Origin: Cycas panzhihuaensis | Taxonomy: Eukaryota; Cycadophyta | Direction of reading: 5' to 3' | NCBI GenBank assembly: GCA_023213395.1 | Contig: CM041465.1 | Location: forward strand, 119,419,741-119,483,740 | DNA length: 64,000 nucleotides | Shown: positions 1 through 10,875 of the stretch, one piece after another | Position numbering within the stretch: position 1 is the stretch's first letter | Layout of the letters: each line of letters opens with the position of its first letter | Notes under the pieces: generated by a model | What the model saw: only the letters and a program-made list of their open reading frames with translations | Told to the model about the DNA's origin: nothing | Databases searched by the model: none | Translations under genes and position numbers: made by a program

Positions 1-1160
1 TATAAAGTCTGAGTATGTATATGCAGAAAGCTTGAAGTCTGAATTAGGTTCATACAACAGACCATATTTACTGGTCGTCTTAAGGTATCTCAATACTCGC
101 ACTGTTATCTGTCAATGATTCTATGTAGGATTTATCATGTAATGAGCAAGAATACTGACAGAGTATATAATATCTGGCCTTGTATTGGTAGTGTAGATGA
201 GACTACCTATAAGTTTCCTGTAGAGTGTTGCGTCTGCCTCCCTAGTGTCACCTTCAGCTGAGAGTTTGGTATTAGGATCCATAGGTAACATCACTGGTCG
301 ATCATCTTCTAACTGAAACTTGGTTAGAAGATCGTTGATGTATTTTTCTTGGGAGAGGAAAATTTTTCCATTCTTTTGTGTTACTTCAATTCCCAAGTAA
401 TATTTCATCAAACCGAGGTCAGATAATTTGAATGTTTTGCCAAGGTCCTTTTTCAGCTAACTTATTGCCTGTTCACTATTACCTGTTATTAGCATGTCAT
501 CCACAAAGATTATGAGATAAGTGACTTTATCTTTATGGCGCTTAATAAACAATGTTGCATCAATATCTTGATAGTCACAAACCTAGTATCCAAGTTGCCT
601 CATCCTTTCAGACAACTTGGCAAACCAAGCGCGAGGGGCTTGTTTAAGGCCATACAAGGATTTTCTGGGCCTGCAAACCTTATGCTCTTGACCTTCGATC
701 TCATATCCTTCTGGCTGAGCCATGTAAATTTCTTCTTCAAGATCTCCATTGAAAAATATGGTCTTAATATCAAGTTGGCGAATTTTCCAACCCTGTTGAG
801 CAGCCAAGGTCACAAGAGTTCTAATTGTAGGCCATTTGGTTGTAGGTGCAAAGACTTCAGTGTAGTCGATGCCTTCCCTTGTGTAAATCCTTTAGCTACC
901 AACCTCGACTTGTGTTTTTCAAGGGTGTCGTCTGATCTATATTTATTTTTAAACACCCATTTATTTTGAACTACCTTTCTGCCAAGTGGTAGATCAACGA
1001 GCTCCCATGTCTGGATTCTTGATAAGAGATTGGTACTCTTCGTTCATGGCGTTTCTCCAAGCTGCATGCTTTACAGCTTCTTGGTACATTAAGTGCTCTT
1101 CATTAAGAGTAAGGTGCAATTCTGTTGATTTAAGCTCAGTATATAATGATTCTTGCATCC
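1..1160 (-). pseudogene. copia reverse transcriptase and start of RNase H
   Basis: Minus-strand translation shows the copia RT landmarks in order. An N-terminal stretch near 900-990 resembles WVFKNK...VAKGFTQGEGIDY. DIKTIFFNGDLEEEIYM and KSLYGLKQAPRAWF lie in 583-813. The catalytic motif FVDDM is near 500, followed by SDLGLMKYYLGIE and LYRKLIGSLIY...TRPDI in 121-411. Within 1-120 the start of RNase H is visible (VLRYLKTT...YGLLYEPNSDF, then a Y-x-D motif). In-frame stops interrupt it, for example after RMRQLGY near 583 and near position 110. The RT catalytic residues survive, but the frame does not. Confidence 0.88.
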
Positions 1161-1870
1161 TTGCTCTATGTGCACTTCGAGTGCCAATTTTGCCCCTCTC
1201 ATCTGGTTGTATGTCCTTATTGAACTGGCGGGCTTCTTGAGATCCTCGAGTTGGAAATGATGTCCTCATTTTCCCAACTTCTTGGTTCTCATCGTGTTTA
1301 TTAAAATGATTATTTTGTAAGGAGGATGTTGATGTGCCTAAGGAAGATGGTCCTTCTACCATTGTTTTGCCTTTGTCAATTGAAGGTGGAGAGGATGGTT
1401 CTTCTACAATGGCTTTGCCTTTGTCAACTCTGCTATCTTCAAAAGATTGTGTTGGATGTACACTCATTAGTTCAGAGTCACAACTTGTATCCTCCAAGGC
1501 TCTATTGTCAACTTCCAACATTTGGAGTAATTTATGTCTGTCCCCCCCACCAAATTTTAGAATCTGAACATCATACTTGATAACTTTATTATAGCGATGT
1601 GAGGGTACTATGGAGTCTAATTTAAGTAACTAATCCTCTGTCTCCGCAAAAACGACATCTCTGGTAACGATGATTTTTCGTTGTGAAGGTATGAAGACCT
1701 TATACCCTTTCTTATCCATAGGGTATCCAACAAAAATGCCTTTAAGTGCCCTTGGCTAGAGTTTATTTCTATTTGTATCCAAAATATAGGCATAGCATAT
1801 AGAGCCAAAAATTCTAAAGTAGTGAACAATAGTGGCTTGTCCTGAGTCTACACTGCTTTCCCAAAATATA
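994..1870 (-). pseudogene. copia integrase C-terminal part and linker to RT
   Basis: At 1617-1829, in a frame other than the longest open one, the translation reads FRIFGSICYAYILDTNRNKL, then GIFVGYPMDKKGYKVFIP and VTRDVVFAE. That is the usual C-terminal part of copia integrase (GYP...KGY+V and SRDVVF motifs). 994-1521 is open for 175 codons: a low-complexity Ser/Glu/Lys linker followed by an AAWRNAMNEEYQSL motif that leads into RT. The conserved catalytic core (D,D,E) expected upstream is not found: GAG-pre-integrase lies only about 100 bp away. I infer an internal deletion. Confidence 0.75.
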
Positions 1871-2400
1871 ATAGTTATAAAAATTCAAATCTGAAAGTTG
1901 CAAGTTAGGAAGTAACTTACGGTTCATCAACACCTTAAGTCATCTCCCACTCATGTGCCCAAGTCTCTGATGCCATAACTGAGCTAGATCTTCTGCAATT
2001 TTTGATGTTGTAGCTGCATGGTTGACATCTGTATTTTCCACTAAAATATAAAGGTTTCATTTCTTTAAGGCTTTCATAACAACCAAGGCACCCTTTGACA
2101 CCTTCAAGACTCTTTCATGACATGTGTACTTATAACCACCAGAATGTAGTTCATCCAAGAAAATTAAATTACTTTTTAGATTAGGTACATGTCTAACTTC
2201 AGTTAATGTTCTCACTACACCATCAAACATTTTAATTCTGATGCTACCAATGCCCACTGTCTTACAAGAAACTTCATTTCCCATAAGCACATTACCACCA
2301 TCAAGAGGTTGGTATGACGAAAACCAACTCTTGTATAAACACATATGGTGTGAAACACTTGAATCTAATAACCAATCATGTTAATAATGGGAAACATTAT
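1871..2400 (-). pseudogene. copia protease and GAG-pre-integrase
   Basis: The open part at 2057-2344 contains DGGNVLMGNEVSCKTVG, VRHVPNLKSNLIFL and LKVSKGALVVMK, the typical C-terminal half of copia retropepsin. Its N-terminal DSG active site would fall near 2370. Downstream at about 1900-2010 another frame reads LWHQRLGHMSGR and LKVLMNRKLLPNL, the GAG-pre-integrase signature. The pieces are separated by stops. Confidence 0.8.
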
Positions 2401-2433
2401 AAGCAACCAAGACATCTTTATCTATGCCTTGAT

Positions 2434-3240
2434 TCAACTCCACCTGATTAGTCTCCTTGGTAGGGTTTTTCTTTTCTGAAATTCCTTCTTTTTGTAGTAA
2501 TCCTTCTTGAGGTGACATATCTTATTATAGTGCCAACATCTAAGCCTACTCTTTTTGCCTTTTGACTCTGACCTCGATGTATCCTTGGAGCTTTGTCCTC
2601 TCTCAATCATTCTACCCCTTGTTGTCATAGCTTTTAGTGTGGAGGTTTCAAGATTAGACTTCCTCTTCACCTCTTCTGTCAGCAAAGCACTCACAACAAA
2701 ATTATAATCTAATTTATCTATAGTGCTAAAACTAATTGAGGTGATAAATTATCCCAAAATTCTGGTGATAAGCATAATAAGGTAATAACCCTGTCCCCAT
2801 CCTCAATAGTGATATCCATACTAGCCAACTGATAAATAAGAGCATTAAGAACATTTAAACGATCAGCAATTTTTGTACCTTCCTTCATCTGCAATGAGTA
2901 CAGTTACCTCTTTAAGTAGATTTGATTCATCACTAATTTGGTCATGTACAAGCCTTCTAACTAGATCCATAATCATGTTGTTATCTTCTCCCCTGCAATA
3001 TTAAATAGAACTTTGTCCACAAGTATAATTGTATTGTACTAAAAGCCCTTTTGTCCAGATCATTCCATTCGTCATCGTCCATCCCTTTGGGTTTCTTCGA
3101 TTTACCTACCAGAGCTCTACATAATCCTTGTTGTACCAAAACATCATACACTTTCAACTTTTACAACTTAAAGTTATTCTTGCCATTGAATTTCTCCACC
3201 TCGAACTTTGCATTCGCCAATTTTTCCATTTGGTAGAAAA
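2434..3240 (-). pseudogene. copia gag with degenerate zinc knuckle
   Basis: 2434-2694 encodes a Lys/Arg/Ser-rich segment followed by CWHYNKICHLKKDYYKK. This looks like a CCHC knuckle (C-x2-C-x4-H-x4-C) in which the second and last Cys are replaced by Tyr. The rest of gag toward 3240 is broken by stops and recognised mainly from its position between the primer site and the knuckle. Confidence 0.6.
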
Positions 3241-3288
3241 AAAGTCTGACACAAAAACCTTCACAAACTTATTGCAAAAATAAAAGTG

Positions 3289-3300
3289 GCTATGATACCA
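3289..3300 (-). other. primer-binding site, initiator tRNA-Met type
   Basis: The minus strand reads TGGTATCATAGC, one mismatch from the TGGTATCAGAGC motif that pairs with plant initiator tRNA-Met. It lies 2 nt inside the LTR end, the normal spacing. Confidence 0.85.
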
Positions 3301-3302
3301 CT

Positions 3303-3949
3303 TGTTGAGAAAATTAGGTCCTAATAACTAAAAACTGCCACCAAGATTTAAGCTATTTTACAACTAGATCTAGGAATTGAAACTGAAATTTAATATGCAC
3401 GTTCTTAAACCAGAGATAATACAATAAATAAATCAAAAATGTAAAGCATCACAAATACACTAATTATAATGTGGTAAAACCCTAGCAGTGTGTTAGAGAA
3501 ACATACACACAGGAAAGGTATCGATCTTTATTATCAAAGAATAAAGAAAATGTACATAGTCCACAGCAGAATGCTCACAGCAATAACAACTAGTCGCCTT
3601 TACTCAATATAGTACATCAAATATCATCAACATAATGAAAAAACACCCTAATCAGACTATATGAGAAAATCATACAAAACACAAATCTCAACCATCAAAT
3701 CTAGAGTATTTTGAATGAACAACCTCGATTCTCTTTATAATTTAGTATGTTTCACATTTTACCGAGGGGGTTACTATCTGACATGAGTTATATCTAAATG
3801 AACTCTCTTGATATCAAAATTTTGTTTTATAGATAGGATAAAGTATTTGTAATAAATCTCATCTAGTTATTGTGATAATAATATATTAATATGGTATATG
3901 ATATATTTCCCACTAAACCCTCAATTCAAAAATATTGTTGAGACTAACA
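3303..3949 (-). repeat. copia 5' LTR (about 650 bp)
   Basis: The inner boundary is fixed by the primer site. The minus-strand LTR ends TCTCAACA at 3303. The outer boundary is placed at 3949, where the minus strand begins TGTTAG, giving a TG...CA element. This end is less certain because the partner LTR is outside the window. A TATA-like TATAAAGAG on the minus strand lies near 3733-3741. Confidence 0.65.
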
Positions 3950-4110
3950 TTTTTCAGCAAGCTGATACTAATATTATGTAAAACAATTCCTATCTAACCT
4001 ATGCCACAAAAGTCAACAATATTACATTTATTATATCACATTATATTTGTTATATTTTCATAAGATATAACCTATATGTGATGTCATAATATATAATCTA
4101 CATGCTCTCC

Positions 4111-4115
4111 ATCCT
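4111..4115 (+). other. target-site duplication, left copy (ATCCT)
   Basis: ATCCT directly precedes the left LTR at 4116. The same five bases follow the right LTR at 17191-17195. A perfect 5-bp duplication is the hallmark of LTR-element integration and shows that 4116-17190 inserted as one unit. Confidence 0.9.
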
Positions 4116-4375
4116 TGTTACAACCCTCCATAAACCAAATTAATTAATATAATTATTATAGAAAAGGATGCCTTTAAATGGTTGGACCTCTCTGTTAAAA
4201 GGCTCAATTACATGCATATAAATACACATACATTATAAACATTTATCATCACTTAACTTTTATCAATCTATTATTTGCTCTTTCGATTATTGAATCTGCT
4301 CGAGCATTCTTTGTATTCTTGTGTGCTCTTTGGAACCTAGTGATTGTCCTCGACTTACAAACTAGGTGCATAACA
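4116..4375 (+). repeat. element A 5' LTR
   Basis: Begins TGTTACAACC and ends GCATAACA. It matches 16941-17190 along its length, including the shared stretch around CATGCATATAAATA (near 4213-4226), which contains a TATA box. Confidence 0.9.
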
Positions 4376-4377
4376 AG

Positions 4378-4390
4378 TGGTATTAGAGAA
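4378..4390 (+). other. element A primer-binding site
   Basis: TGGTATTAGAGAA begins 2 nt after the 5' LTR. It resembles the initiator tRNA-Met site TGGTATCAGAGC with a C-to-T change and a mismatch at the end. Confidence 0.75.
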
Positions 4391-4500
4391 TTAAGATTCT
4401 CATCTTTTACATCCAGTTAATTCAAAGGATTGTCTCAACTGTGACATACTAATCATCAAGGATCTTTATGGTTGAATCTCCAATGAAAAAATATATATAC

Positions 4501-4828
4501 TGATATAATTCCTTATGGGAATTCTTTACACTTGAACAAAAAACAAAAATGCAGAACATAATAAAGAGAACGATTAGACATAAAATGGGCAACAAATAAG
4601 CAACAGCAATTTCTTATTCAAAAACTAGCTTCTTTTATATCTATAAGGCCTTAAATAAGCAAAATGGCCATTTAGTCTATGAATCTTATTGAAGAGGCAT
4701 TCAACCTTTATTTTCATTGGTAGCCTTAAGTGGCCCACATATACCTTTTAATAGTCAACATTAACATCCACCTTTTACTAATAAAAAGTACCATGCTCTA
4801 CCAACCACTCACTAGTGGTTATGTAACA
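4501..4828 (-). repeat. element B 3' LTR
   Basis: 328 bp, paired with 10529-10868. Shared blocks include the GCAGAACA(T/C)AATAAA region and the ACTAGTGGTTATGTAACA end. Several small indels separate the copies. Confidence 0.88.
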
Positions 4829-4845
4829 AGTCCCATCCCCAAAGA
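4829..4845 (-). other. element B polypurine tract
   Basis: The minus strand carries a purine-rich run (around TTTGGGGATGGGACT) immediately before the 3' LTR, where plus-strand DNA synthesis is primed. Confidence 0.65.
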
Positions 4846-4929
4846 CGTTAAGTCTCGCAACGTAATAGGTGTAGATATTACTTAACGAATTCATTTGGTT
4901 TCCATGTTGCTTCCCCCCTGTTATTGGTT

Positions 4930-6100
4930 CATTACACCAAGTGCTCAGAAATGGTTATATTCTAGAGATGGTAGTGTCTGATTTCCAAGATATAGTTTAG
5001 GAAAACAATTAGGAGTTTGTTCTTCAACGAGGATTGGAAGAGTGATCTATAGGACAATGAACTTGGCAAGGAGCTTTTTAAGGTATGACACATGAAAGGC
5101 ATTATGGATCTTAGTGTCAGAAGGGAGTTCAAGGGTATATGTAACTTCTCTAATGTGTTGGCTAACCTTGTAAGGACCATAGTATCGAGGGTTAAGTTCA
5201 TAGTTTGTATTATGACAGAGTGATTGCTACTTCTAGGGTTTGAAGCAAATAAAGACCATATCGCCAATATAAAAAGTTTGATCAGAGTAGTGGCAGTCGG
5301 TAAGTTACTTCATGTGATTCTGAGCTATGGCCTGATTTTATTTAAGTGTGTTTAGGATTTGGTCTATATCTTGTAATTTCTGTGGTTGTATACAAACTAA
5401 TGGCCAATGTACGGTGGGACGGTGGGAGATAACCATAAAGGGCCATGGACATGCTAATTGTAGAGTGGCAGAGATAGTTACACCAACATTGCATTAAAGC
5501 TAATCAAGAGGTCCATCATTTTTGGTGTTCAAATGCAAAATAATGAAGATATGTCTCTGAGATTCAATTGAGGATCTCTGATTGACCATTCGTCCAGGGG
5601 TAGTACAAGGAACTTATATTGAAGAAGGTGCTAACTGCACGAAAGAGTTCTTGGCAAAAGGAAAATGTGAATTTAGGATCTCAATGTAAGAGTATGGTGA
5701 ATAGAAAACCATGGAGGCAAAAAATAAATTGGATGTAGAGGGCAGCCAGGCAGGGGACTTGGTAGGATATGTGGACTAGTAAAACATGTACATATTTTAT
5801 TAGTTGATTGATGATTACACAGATAAAGTCATTTCCAGCTGAAGATGGTAGACTTGTGATGAATTTTATGGCAATATCTTGCCATTTACCTTGTGGGATT
5901 TGAAGGGGTTGGAGGAGCCTAAGTTAAGCCTTCATGTCTCTCTTCTTCCATTGGCATATGTCGCATTCTTCTATGAAGGTCAATATAGAGGATTTTATTT
6001 GAGACTAGTAGAAATCAAAGCAGATGCAACAATAAGTTTTATCAAAACCTAAATAACCTCTTAAGGGGGTGGTGTGGTACTTTATCAAGATATAAAGAAT
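4930..6100 (-). pseudogene. element B integrase with C-terminal domain
   Basis: On the minus strand the zinc-binding end reads CDICQWKKRDMKA near 5960. LLQPLQIPQGKWQDIA follows, then LPSSAGNDFICVIINQLIKY near 5800-5860, where the first catalytic Asp of VVVDRLTKY-type motifs is Asn. The tail at 4960-5200 reads PRYYGPYKVSQHI and IHNAFHVSYLKK, the usual GPF/Y module that precedes a chromodomain. The 101-codon open frame at 4962-5267 is a shadow of this tail in another frame. Multiple stops make it non-functional. Confidence 0.82.
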
Positions 6101-6187
6101 GAAGGGGGAGGATAGATGGATAAAGATTCAATTTTTGTAGAGAAAATGGGTGTTATACAAGATCCAATCCTTTTGAGTTTAATTTTT

Positions 6188-7560
6188 TTATGACCACTTA
6201 CTAAAATCAGGTTGGGATTTGTTATTTTCAATTAATTCTTGGAGCCACATAGGTTGAGGGGCAGATATGGCTTGTAGGATGAACTCGAAGAGGTCAGAAG
6301 GGAGATGAGAGAGAGCCTCAACTACAACATTTTCAATGCCCTTTTTATAAGATATAATGAAGCCAAACACTTGGAAGTGATTGACCCACTTTACTTGTTC
6401 TTCAGAAAGGACAAGTTCATCAAGGAGGTGATGGAGACTATGTTGGTCAGTTAAAATAGTGAATTTGGATTTGAGTAAATACTGACACCACTTATTAACT
6501 GCATGGAGGATGGCCTTTATTTCTTTTTAGTAATTTGAAAGTCAACATTCATAGTCTTTTAGCTTTCGACTTTTGAAGACAATTGGATGAAAATCCTAGA
6601 TGAGGACAACTCCTAAGCTTATGTCAAATGCATCGCATTCGAATTGGAATGGTTTAGAAAAATTTGGGATGATTAATACAAGGGTGATGGACATGAGCAA
6701 TTTAAGATGGTTAAAGGCATCGTTAGCATTAGGGAACTACTAAAAAGAGTCCTTGCGAAGCAAATTGGTTTGGAGGGTGATAATAGAAGCATATTTTTTA
6801 ACGAATTGATGATAGAAGCCTGTGAGTCCAAGGAAAGCTAGTAGTCGAATGAGAGTCTTGGGAATGGGCTACACGACGATAGCTAAAACTTTATTAAGAT
6901 CCACTCAAACTCCTTCTGTCAAGATGATATAGCCTAGATATTAGAGTTCAGTCTTCCCAAATTCACACTTACTGAGTTTGGCATAGAGTTTGTGTTGGAA
7001 GAGAAACTAAAGAGAAATTTCCAAATGTTATAGATGAACAAACATGCAGGAACTATAGACAAGGATGTCATCAAAAAAGACAATGATGAACTTGCAAAGG
7101 TGGCAACCAAAGATCTTGTTGATTAGGTCTTGAAATGTGATCGATGCATTGCATAATTTGAATGACATAACCTGAAATTTGAAATGCCCATGGTGCGTTT
7201 GAATAGTAACTTTATGACGGTCTTCAGGGGCAATGGGAATTTGATAATACCTCGATTATAGGTTCAATTTTAAAAAAATGGTGGCTCGATGAATTTCATC
7301 CAACATATTGCCAATACGATGAGTGGGGAATTTATTTTAAATTGTTAGTTTGTTAAGCTCCTAATAAGTGACGCAGAGGAGAAATGAGTTGTCCTTTTCC
7401 CAAACAAGCATGATGGGGGCTACGTAAGGGCCTTCACTAGGTTGGATTATCCCCATGTCCATAAATTTTTTTTTTATCCATTCAATTTTATTTTTTTAAA
7501 AGTAGAAATTACAATACAATCGTAGGCTAATAGAGTTGTGGGGGTTTCTAAGTTCGATGG
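6188..7560 (-). pseudogene. element B reverse transcriptase and RNase H
   Basis: Minus-strand reading gives the RT active site VFFDDILVYSS near 7050-7090, then YAKLSKCEFGKTEL and a LAFLGLTGFYHQFVK motif typical of Ty3 RT. RNase H follows with YLLKSKFTILTDQHSLHHLL near 6440-6500 and FIISYKKGIENVVVEALSHL at 6270-6370. The YxDD-equivalent Asp pair is intact, but frameshifts and stops separate the segments. Confidence 0.85.
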
Positions 7561-7599
7561 TGTGATGGAAACCTCTATCTCAGGGGGCTACTGAGAAGT

Positions 7600-8123
7600 G
7601 GGTTGAAGACGAATTAATATTTGATAAGGATGGGTTAGATGTCAAGGTGAATATCAACTTAAGGTTGAATATTATTGAAGTGAACTATATAACTAACACT
7701 ATTATTCAATTGTTTGCTCATTTGTTTCAAGGTTAAGAGTTTATTAAGAGGCAATTGAAATCCATGTCATTTGCGGATTTGTCTAAAGTGGTCTTTAAAT
7801 AGAATAAATGGGTTGGTGGATGAATTATTAGTGCTATAAGTGCCAAGGGTTTGGAGCCATTAAACTCTTAGGATGGTCTCAAATCCTCCTATGAAAAAGG
7901 CATAAAAATCATAATCTAGTTGGTATGTGCCAATTTGGACGTGGAGATTTTTAAAGAGGCCTACACAGTGGAGTTTGTAGTGTCCTAGTAAAGAGCAAGT
8001 GAACCTAGTTTTTGATACAATGCAAAAAATAAATTATTTAACTAGAGAGATATTGATGAAATTAAACGACGCACCACTATCGATCAAGATAGTTATGGGA
8101 AAATCCTTTAATATACCTTTGAC
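7600..8123 (-). pseudogene. element B protease region
   Basis: Position between gag and RT and short matches to retropepsin flanks indicate a protease. The sequence is broken and the active-site DSG triad is not clearly readable. Confidence 0.45.
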
Positions 8124-9188
8124 TCAGAGGGGCTCAAGGTAGGGCATAGAGGAGAAAATAGAGGAAACAATTGAAAGGGAAATTTCAAGTTCTAGTTCAA
8201 GGTCAATGGGGGAATCAACGATTGGGTCTTCCTCAGGCTTAGTGTCTGTATCCAGATCTTCATCAATCAAGATTATAAGATCAATGGTGAAGACCATACG
8301 TTTGGCTTTACAGACCTTATTATGTCTGATAGTCCATTTCTCTGCACATTTAATACAAAGACCCACTTTCTAACATTTATTGGCTTCAACAGAAGTTACT
8401 CGCTCAGACCCTGTAATTTGTTCACCTAGTGGTCATTTCTCTATGGGGCATTCTGTTGTGGGGAAATCATCCTGACAATGCTCCCATTTGAATACATTCT
8501 TTGAGTTCAACTGTATAGATTTCAACTAGGTTTAGTTGATCGAGCTGTACATTGACCCTGTTCTAGACAGCTTGGAACTCATTAGTGAAAGCTTCAACTA
8601 TCAAAGATTGTTTCAGTCGAATGCATTAACTAAAAAAATTTGGTTCCACGTGTCCCCATACCTCTCAAAGAAGTTTTTACAGAACTGATTCCAAAATTGA
8701 TTTGCAAGGTATTCCTTCTACCACCATTGAAACCAATGTTGAGTCTATCCATCTAGATGAATGGATGCAAGGGTGAGCTGATCATCAATTGACATGGAGT
8801 GAAGTCAAAAATATGACTCCAACTTGTTAATCCAACTCCTTGCGTTGTCCTTGTTTAACTCTAAATCAAAAATGGGAATGTTGATCTTATGAAGGAATGG
8901 TAGTTGTCATTAATAACTCTGAAATGGAAAAGGTGGTGGCATCTGTTGCTGATTGGTTGACCCTATTGAATTGGAGGTACTTCTTTAATTGACAATCTGT
9001 GGGAGCGGCTATGAGAATTTTGCAAGATCAAATTTAATGTTTAAAAATTCACTTTTTATGGATACAGATTCTTTTTTATTATGATTATTATTATTGATGA
9101 GTTCGTTCTGGATGGTATTAAACTCATCCTTAATGGATGTGAGACTATTTACGAGCTATTGAATTTTATCAACTTGTTTGATTGCCAT
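8124..9188 (-). pseudogene. element B gag with zinc knuckle
   Basis: Starts at a minus-strand ATG at 9188 (MAIKQVDKIQ, then a stop). The C-terminal part at 8124-8366 reads GLCIKCAEKWTIRHNKVCK, a plant-chromovirus knuckle with C-x2-C, His and Cys still present. MVFTIDL follows, as in the gag of element C at 49060-49170. In-frame stops break the middle. Confidence 0.75.
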
Positions 9189-10514
9189 CGTTGATTGTGA
9201 ACACTAACTTGCGTGAGAGAACAAAATTATTCGAAGTGGAACTAGATAGAAGAAGAGAAATGTACGAAGTGGGAAGAGAAAGAAAGAATGGAATGACGAA
9301 ATAGGGATAGATAAGAAAGAGATTTAAAAAAGATAATGGTTAAGTGAGGGGATGAGAAGGGAATAAAAGGGGTGGGGGTATCTATAACGAGTTGACCCCA
9401 AAAGTACAATAAACTCACCTAATGTATAAAAACAAGTGGAAAAAGTCTGTTGAGATGAGATAGGTGAATTTTAAGTGGATTTTTTTTTGTCAGTAGGGCC
9501 CACAAATGACCCAAATAACATGAAAAGTAACTACAAAAACTAACTTAGTGCAAAATAACCAATAGAGCATGTTGATTGAAATAAGGTATATGAATTTTAC
9601 TTCTTTTTTTTTTTTTTTTTGTAAACTTGTATCGTAAAATATGCTTAAGTGGAGTTCTTTTTCTTTCCCTCCCCCCCCCCTCATTTTTTTTTACTGTAAG
9701 TCTAACTACGTTTGTAATTTCTAAATTCGTCACATTAAACGCTAACCACTACACTACAAAATTTCAGCGACCAACAAGTTGCCTATGCTAAGAAAGATTC
9801 AAAACCTACAAGGGTCCTCCTATATACCTAAAGGTACGTAGAGACAATTCCATAGCTAGGTTCTATTTAGGACTTGGTTCTGCAGTGTTATCTCTAGTCC
9901 ATTACATAAAGAGCAAAAAAGCCATGAGTGCTTAACTAGAATAACATATCCCAGTGATTTTTAAAGACCACCGATATAGAGTCTCTACCTAACTACTTGA
10001 GTAGCTACCATGCGGAATCATCTACTTAAGAAAGAAGAGTGGTAGAGAGAAAGGGTAACCACCAAGTGAAGTAATTTACTCTTGAATTGCCAACTCCATA
10101 ACAGAAATTGAAATAATAAATAAACTAAACTAAAAATTAACACGAAAAAAAAAATTTATTGGACATTACCTAAAAAAAGAAATTATCTTTCATGAGATTA
10201 GTTTTGTTCTTCAGTCTCCATCGAGAGAGTACTAAAAGGTGGTCTTTCCTCAATCTCTACTTGGGTAAAAAGAGTAATCGATATAGCAGAAAAAAGTTTA
10301 AAAACAAAAACAAAAAAATTAACTTTCGCAAGATTTCTCTCACAACTCATGAGTGGGATTAGTTATATTCTTTAATCTCCATAGAGAGAGTACTAAGAGG
10401 TGGTCTTTCCTCAATCTCTACTTAAGTAAAGAGATTACTCGATTTGGCAAAAAAACAAAAAATTAAAATCTCAATTTTTTTGCCCATTGAACACTTCCTA
10501 TGATCATAAACTTA
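9189..10514 (-). other. element B untranslated leader with internal duplication
   Basis: This non-coding leader lies between primer site and gag. It aligns with 50100-51423 of element C, for example the CTAACTACTT and GAGAGAGTACTAA blocks. A segment beginning CTCCAT(C/A)GAGAGAGTACTAA occurs twice, about 10217-10290 and 10377-10450, where element C has one copy. Homopolymer runs lie near 9603-9620 (T) and 9669-9679 (C). No gene is visible. Confidence 0.7.
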
Positions 10515-10526
10515 GCTCTCATATCA
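10515..10526 (-). other. element B primer-binding site
   Basis: The minus strand reads TGATATGAGAGC, two mismatches from the initiator tRNA-Met site, 2 nt from the LTR end. Confidence 0.7.
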
Positions 10527-10528
10527 CT

Positions 10529-10868
10529 TGATATGATTCCTTTTGGGAATCCTTTACACCTAAACAGAAAATAGAAATGCAGAACACAATAAAAAACATA
10601 ATTAGACACAAAAAGGATGCCAAAAGATCACACCAAATAGGCAGCAACAATTTCTCATTCAAAAGTTAACATCTTTTATATCCGTAAGACCTTAAATAAA
10701 CAAAATGGTCATTTAGTCCATAAATCTTATGAGAGACATTCAACTTTTATTTTCATTGGTAGCCTTAAGTGACCTGCGCACACCTTTTAATAGTTAACAT
10801 TAACATGTCTCTTACTAATAAAAACTACCTTCACAAGAATTTCGCTAACCACTAGTGGTTATGTAACA
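10529..10868 (-). repeat. element B 5' LTR
   Basis: 340 bp, paired with 4501-4828. The inner end adjoins the primer site. The outer end is followed by TATATAC, also found just before 4501. Confidence 0.88.
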
Positions 10869-10875
10869 TATATAC

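Larger units (their letters stand above)
1..3949 (-). mobile_element. Ty1/copia LTR retrotransposon, partial (5' LTR and most of the interior)
   Basis: Read on the minus strand, the order is LTR, primer site, gag with a zinc knuckle, protease, GAG-pre-integrase, integrase C-terminus, reverse transcriptase, RNase H. Protease-integrase-RT-RNase H is the order that defines Ty1/copia. The RNase H domain and the 3' LTR run off the left edge, so no target duplication can be checked. Stops and frameshifts occur throughout, and the catalytic core of integrase appears to be missing. This is a dead copy. Confidence 0.9.
4501..10868 (-). mobile_element. Ty3/gypsy LTR retrotransposon B, nested in element A
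   Basis: Direct LTRs at 4501-4828 and 10529-10868 share a long common sequence (TGATAT(A/G)ATTCC at one end, GGTTATGTAACA at the other). Minus-strand primer site and polypurine tract are in the correct positions. The same 7 bp, TATATAC, precede 4501 and follow 10868, consistent with a target duplication inside a TA-rich site. Coding domains on the minus strand run gag, protease, RT, RNase H, integrase, all with stops. Its leader and gag resemble those of element C (26032-51853), so both belong to one related group. Confidence 0.9.

Noticed and set aside
4962-5267. 101-codon minus-strand frame
   Set aside because: It is a shadow. Another frame of the same strand contains the integrase GPF/Y module, with matching motifs.
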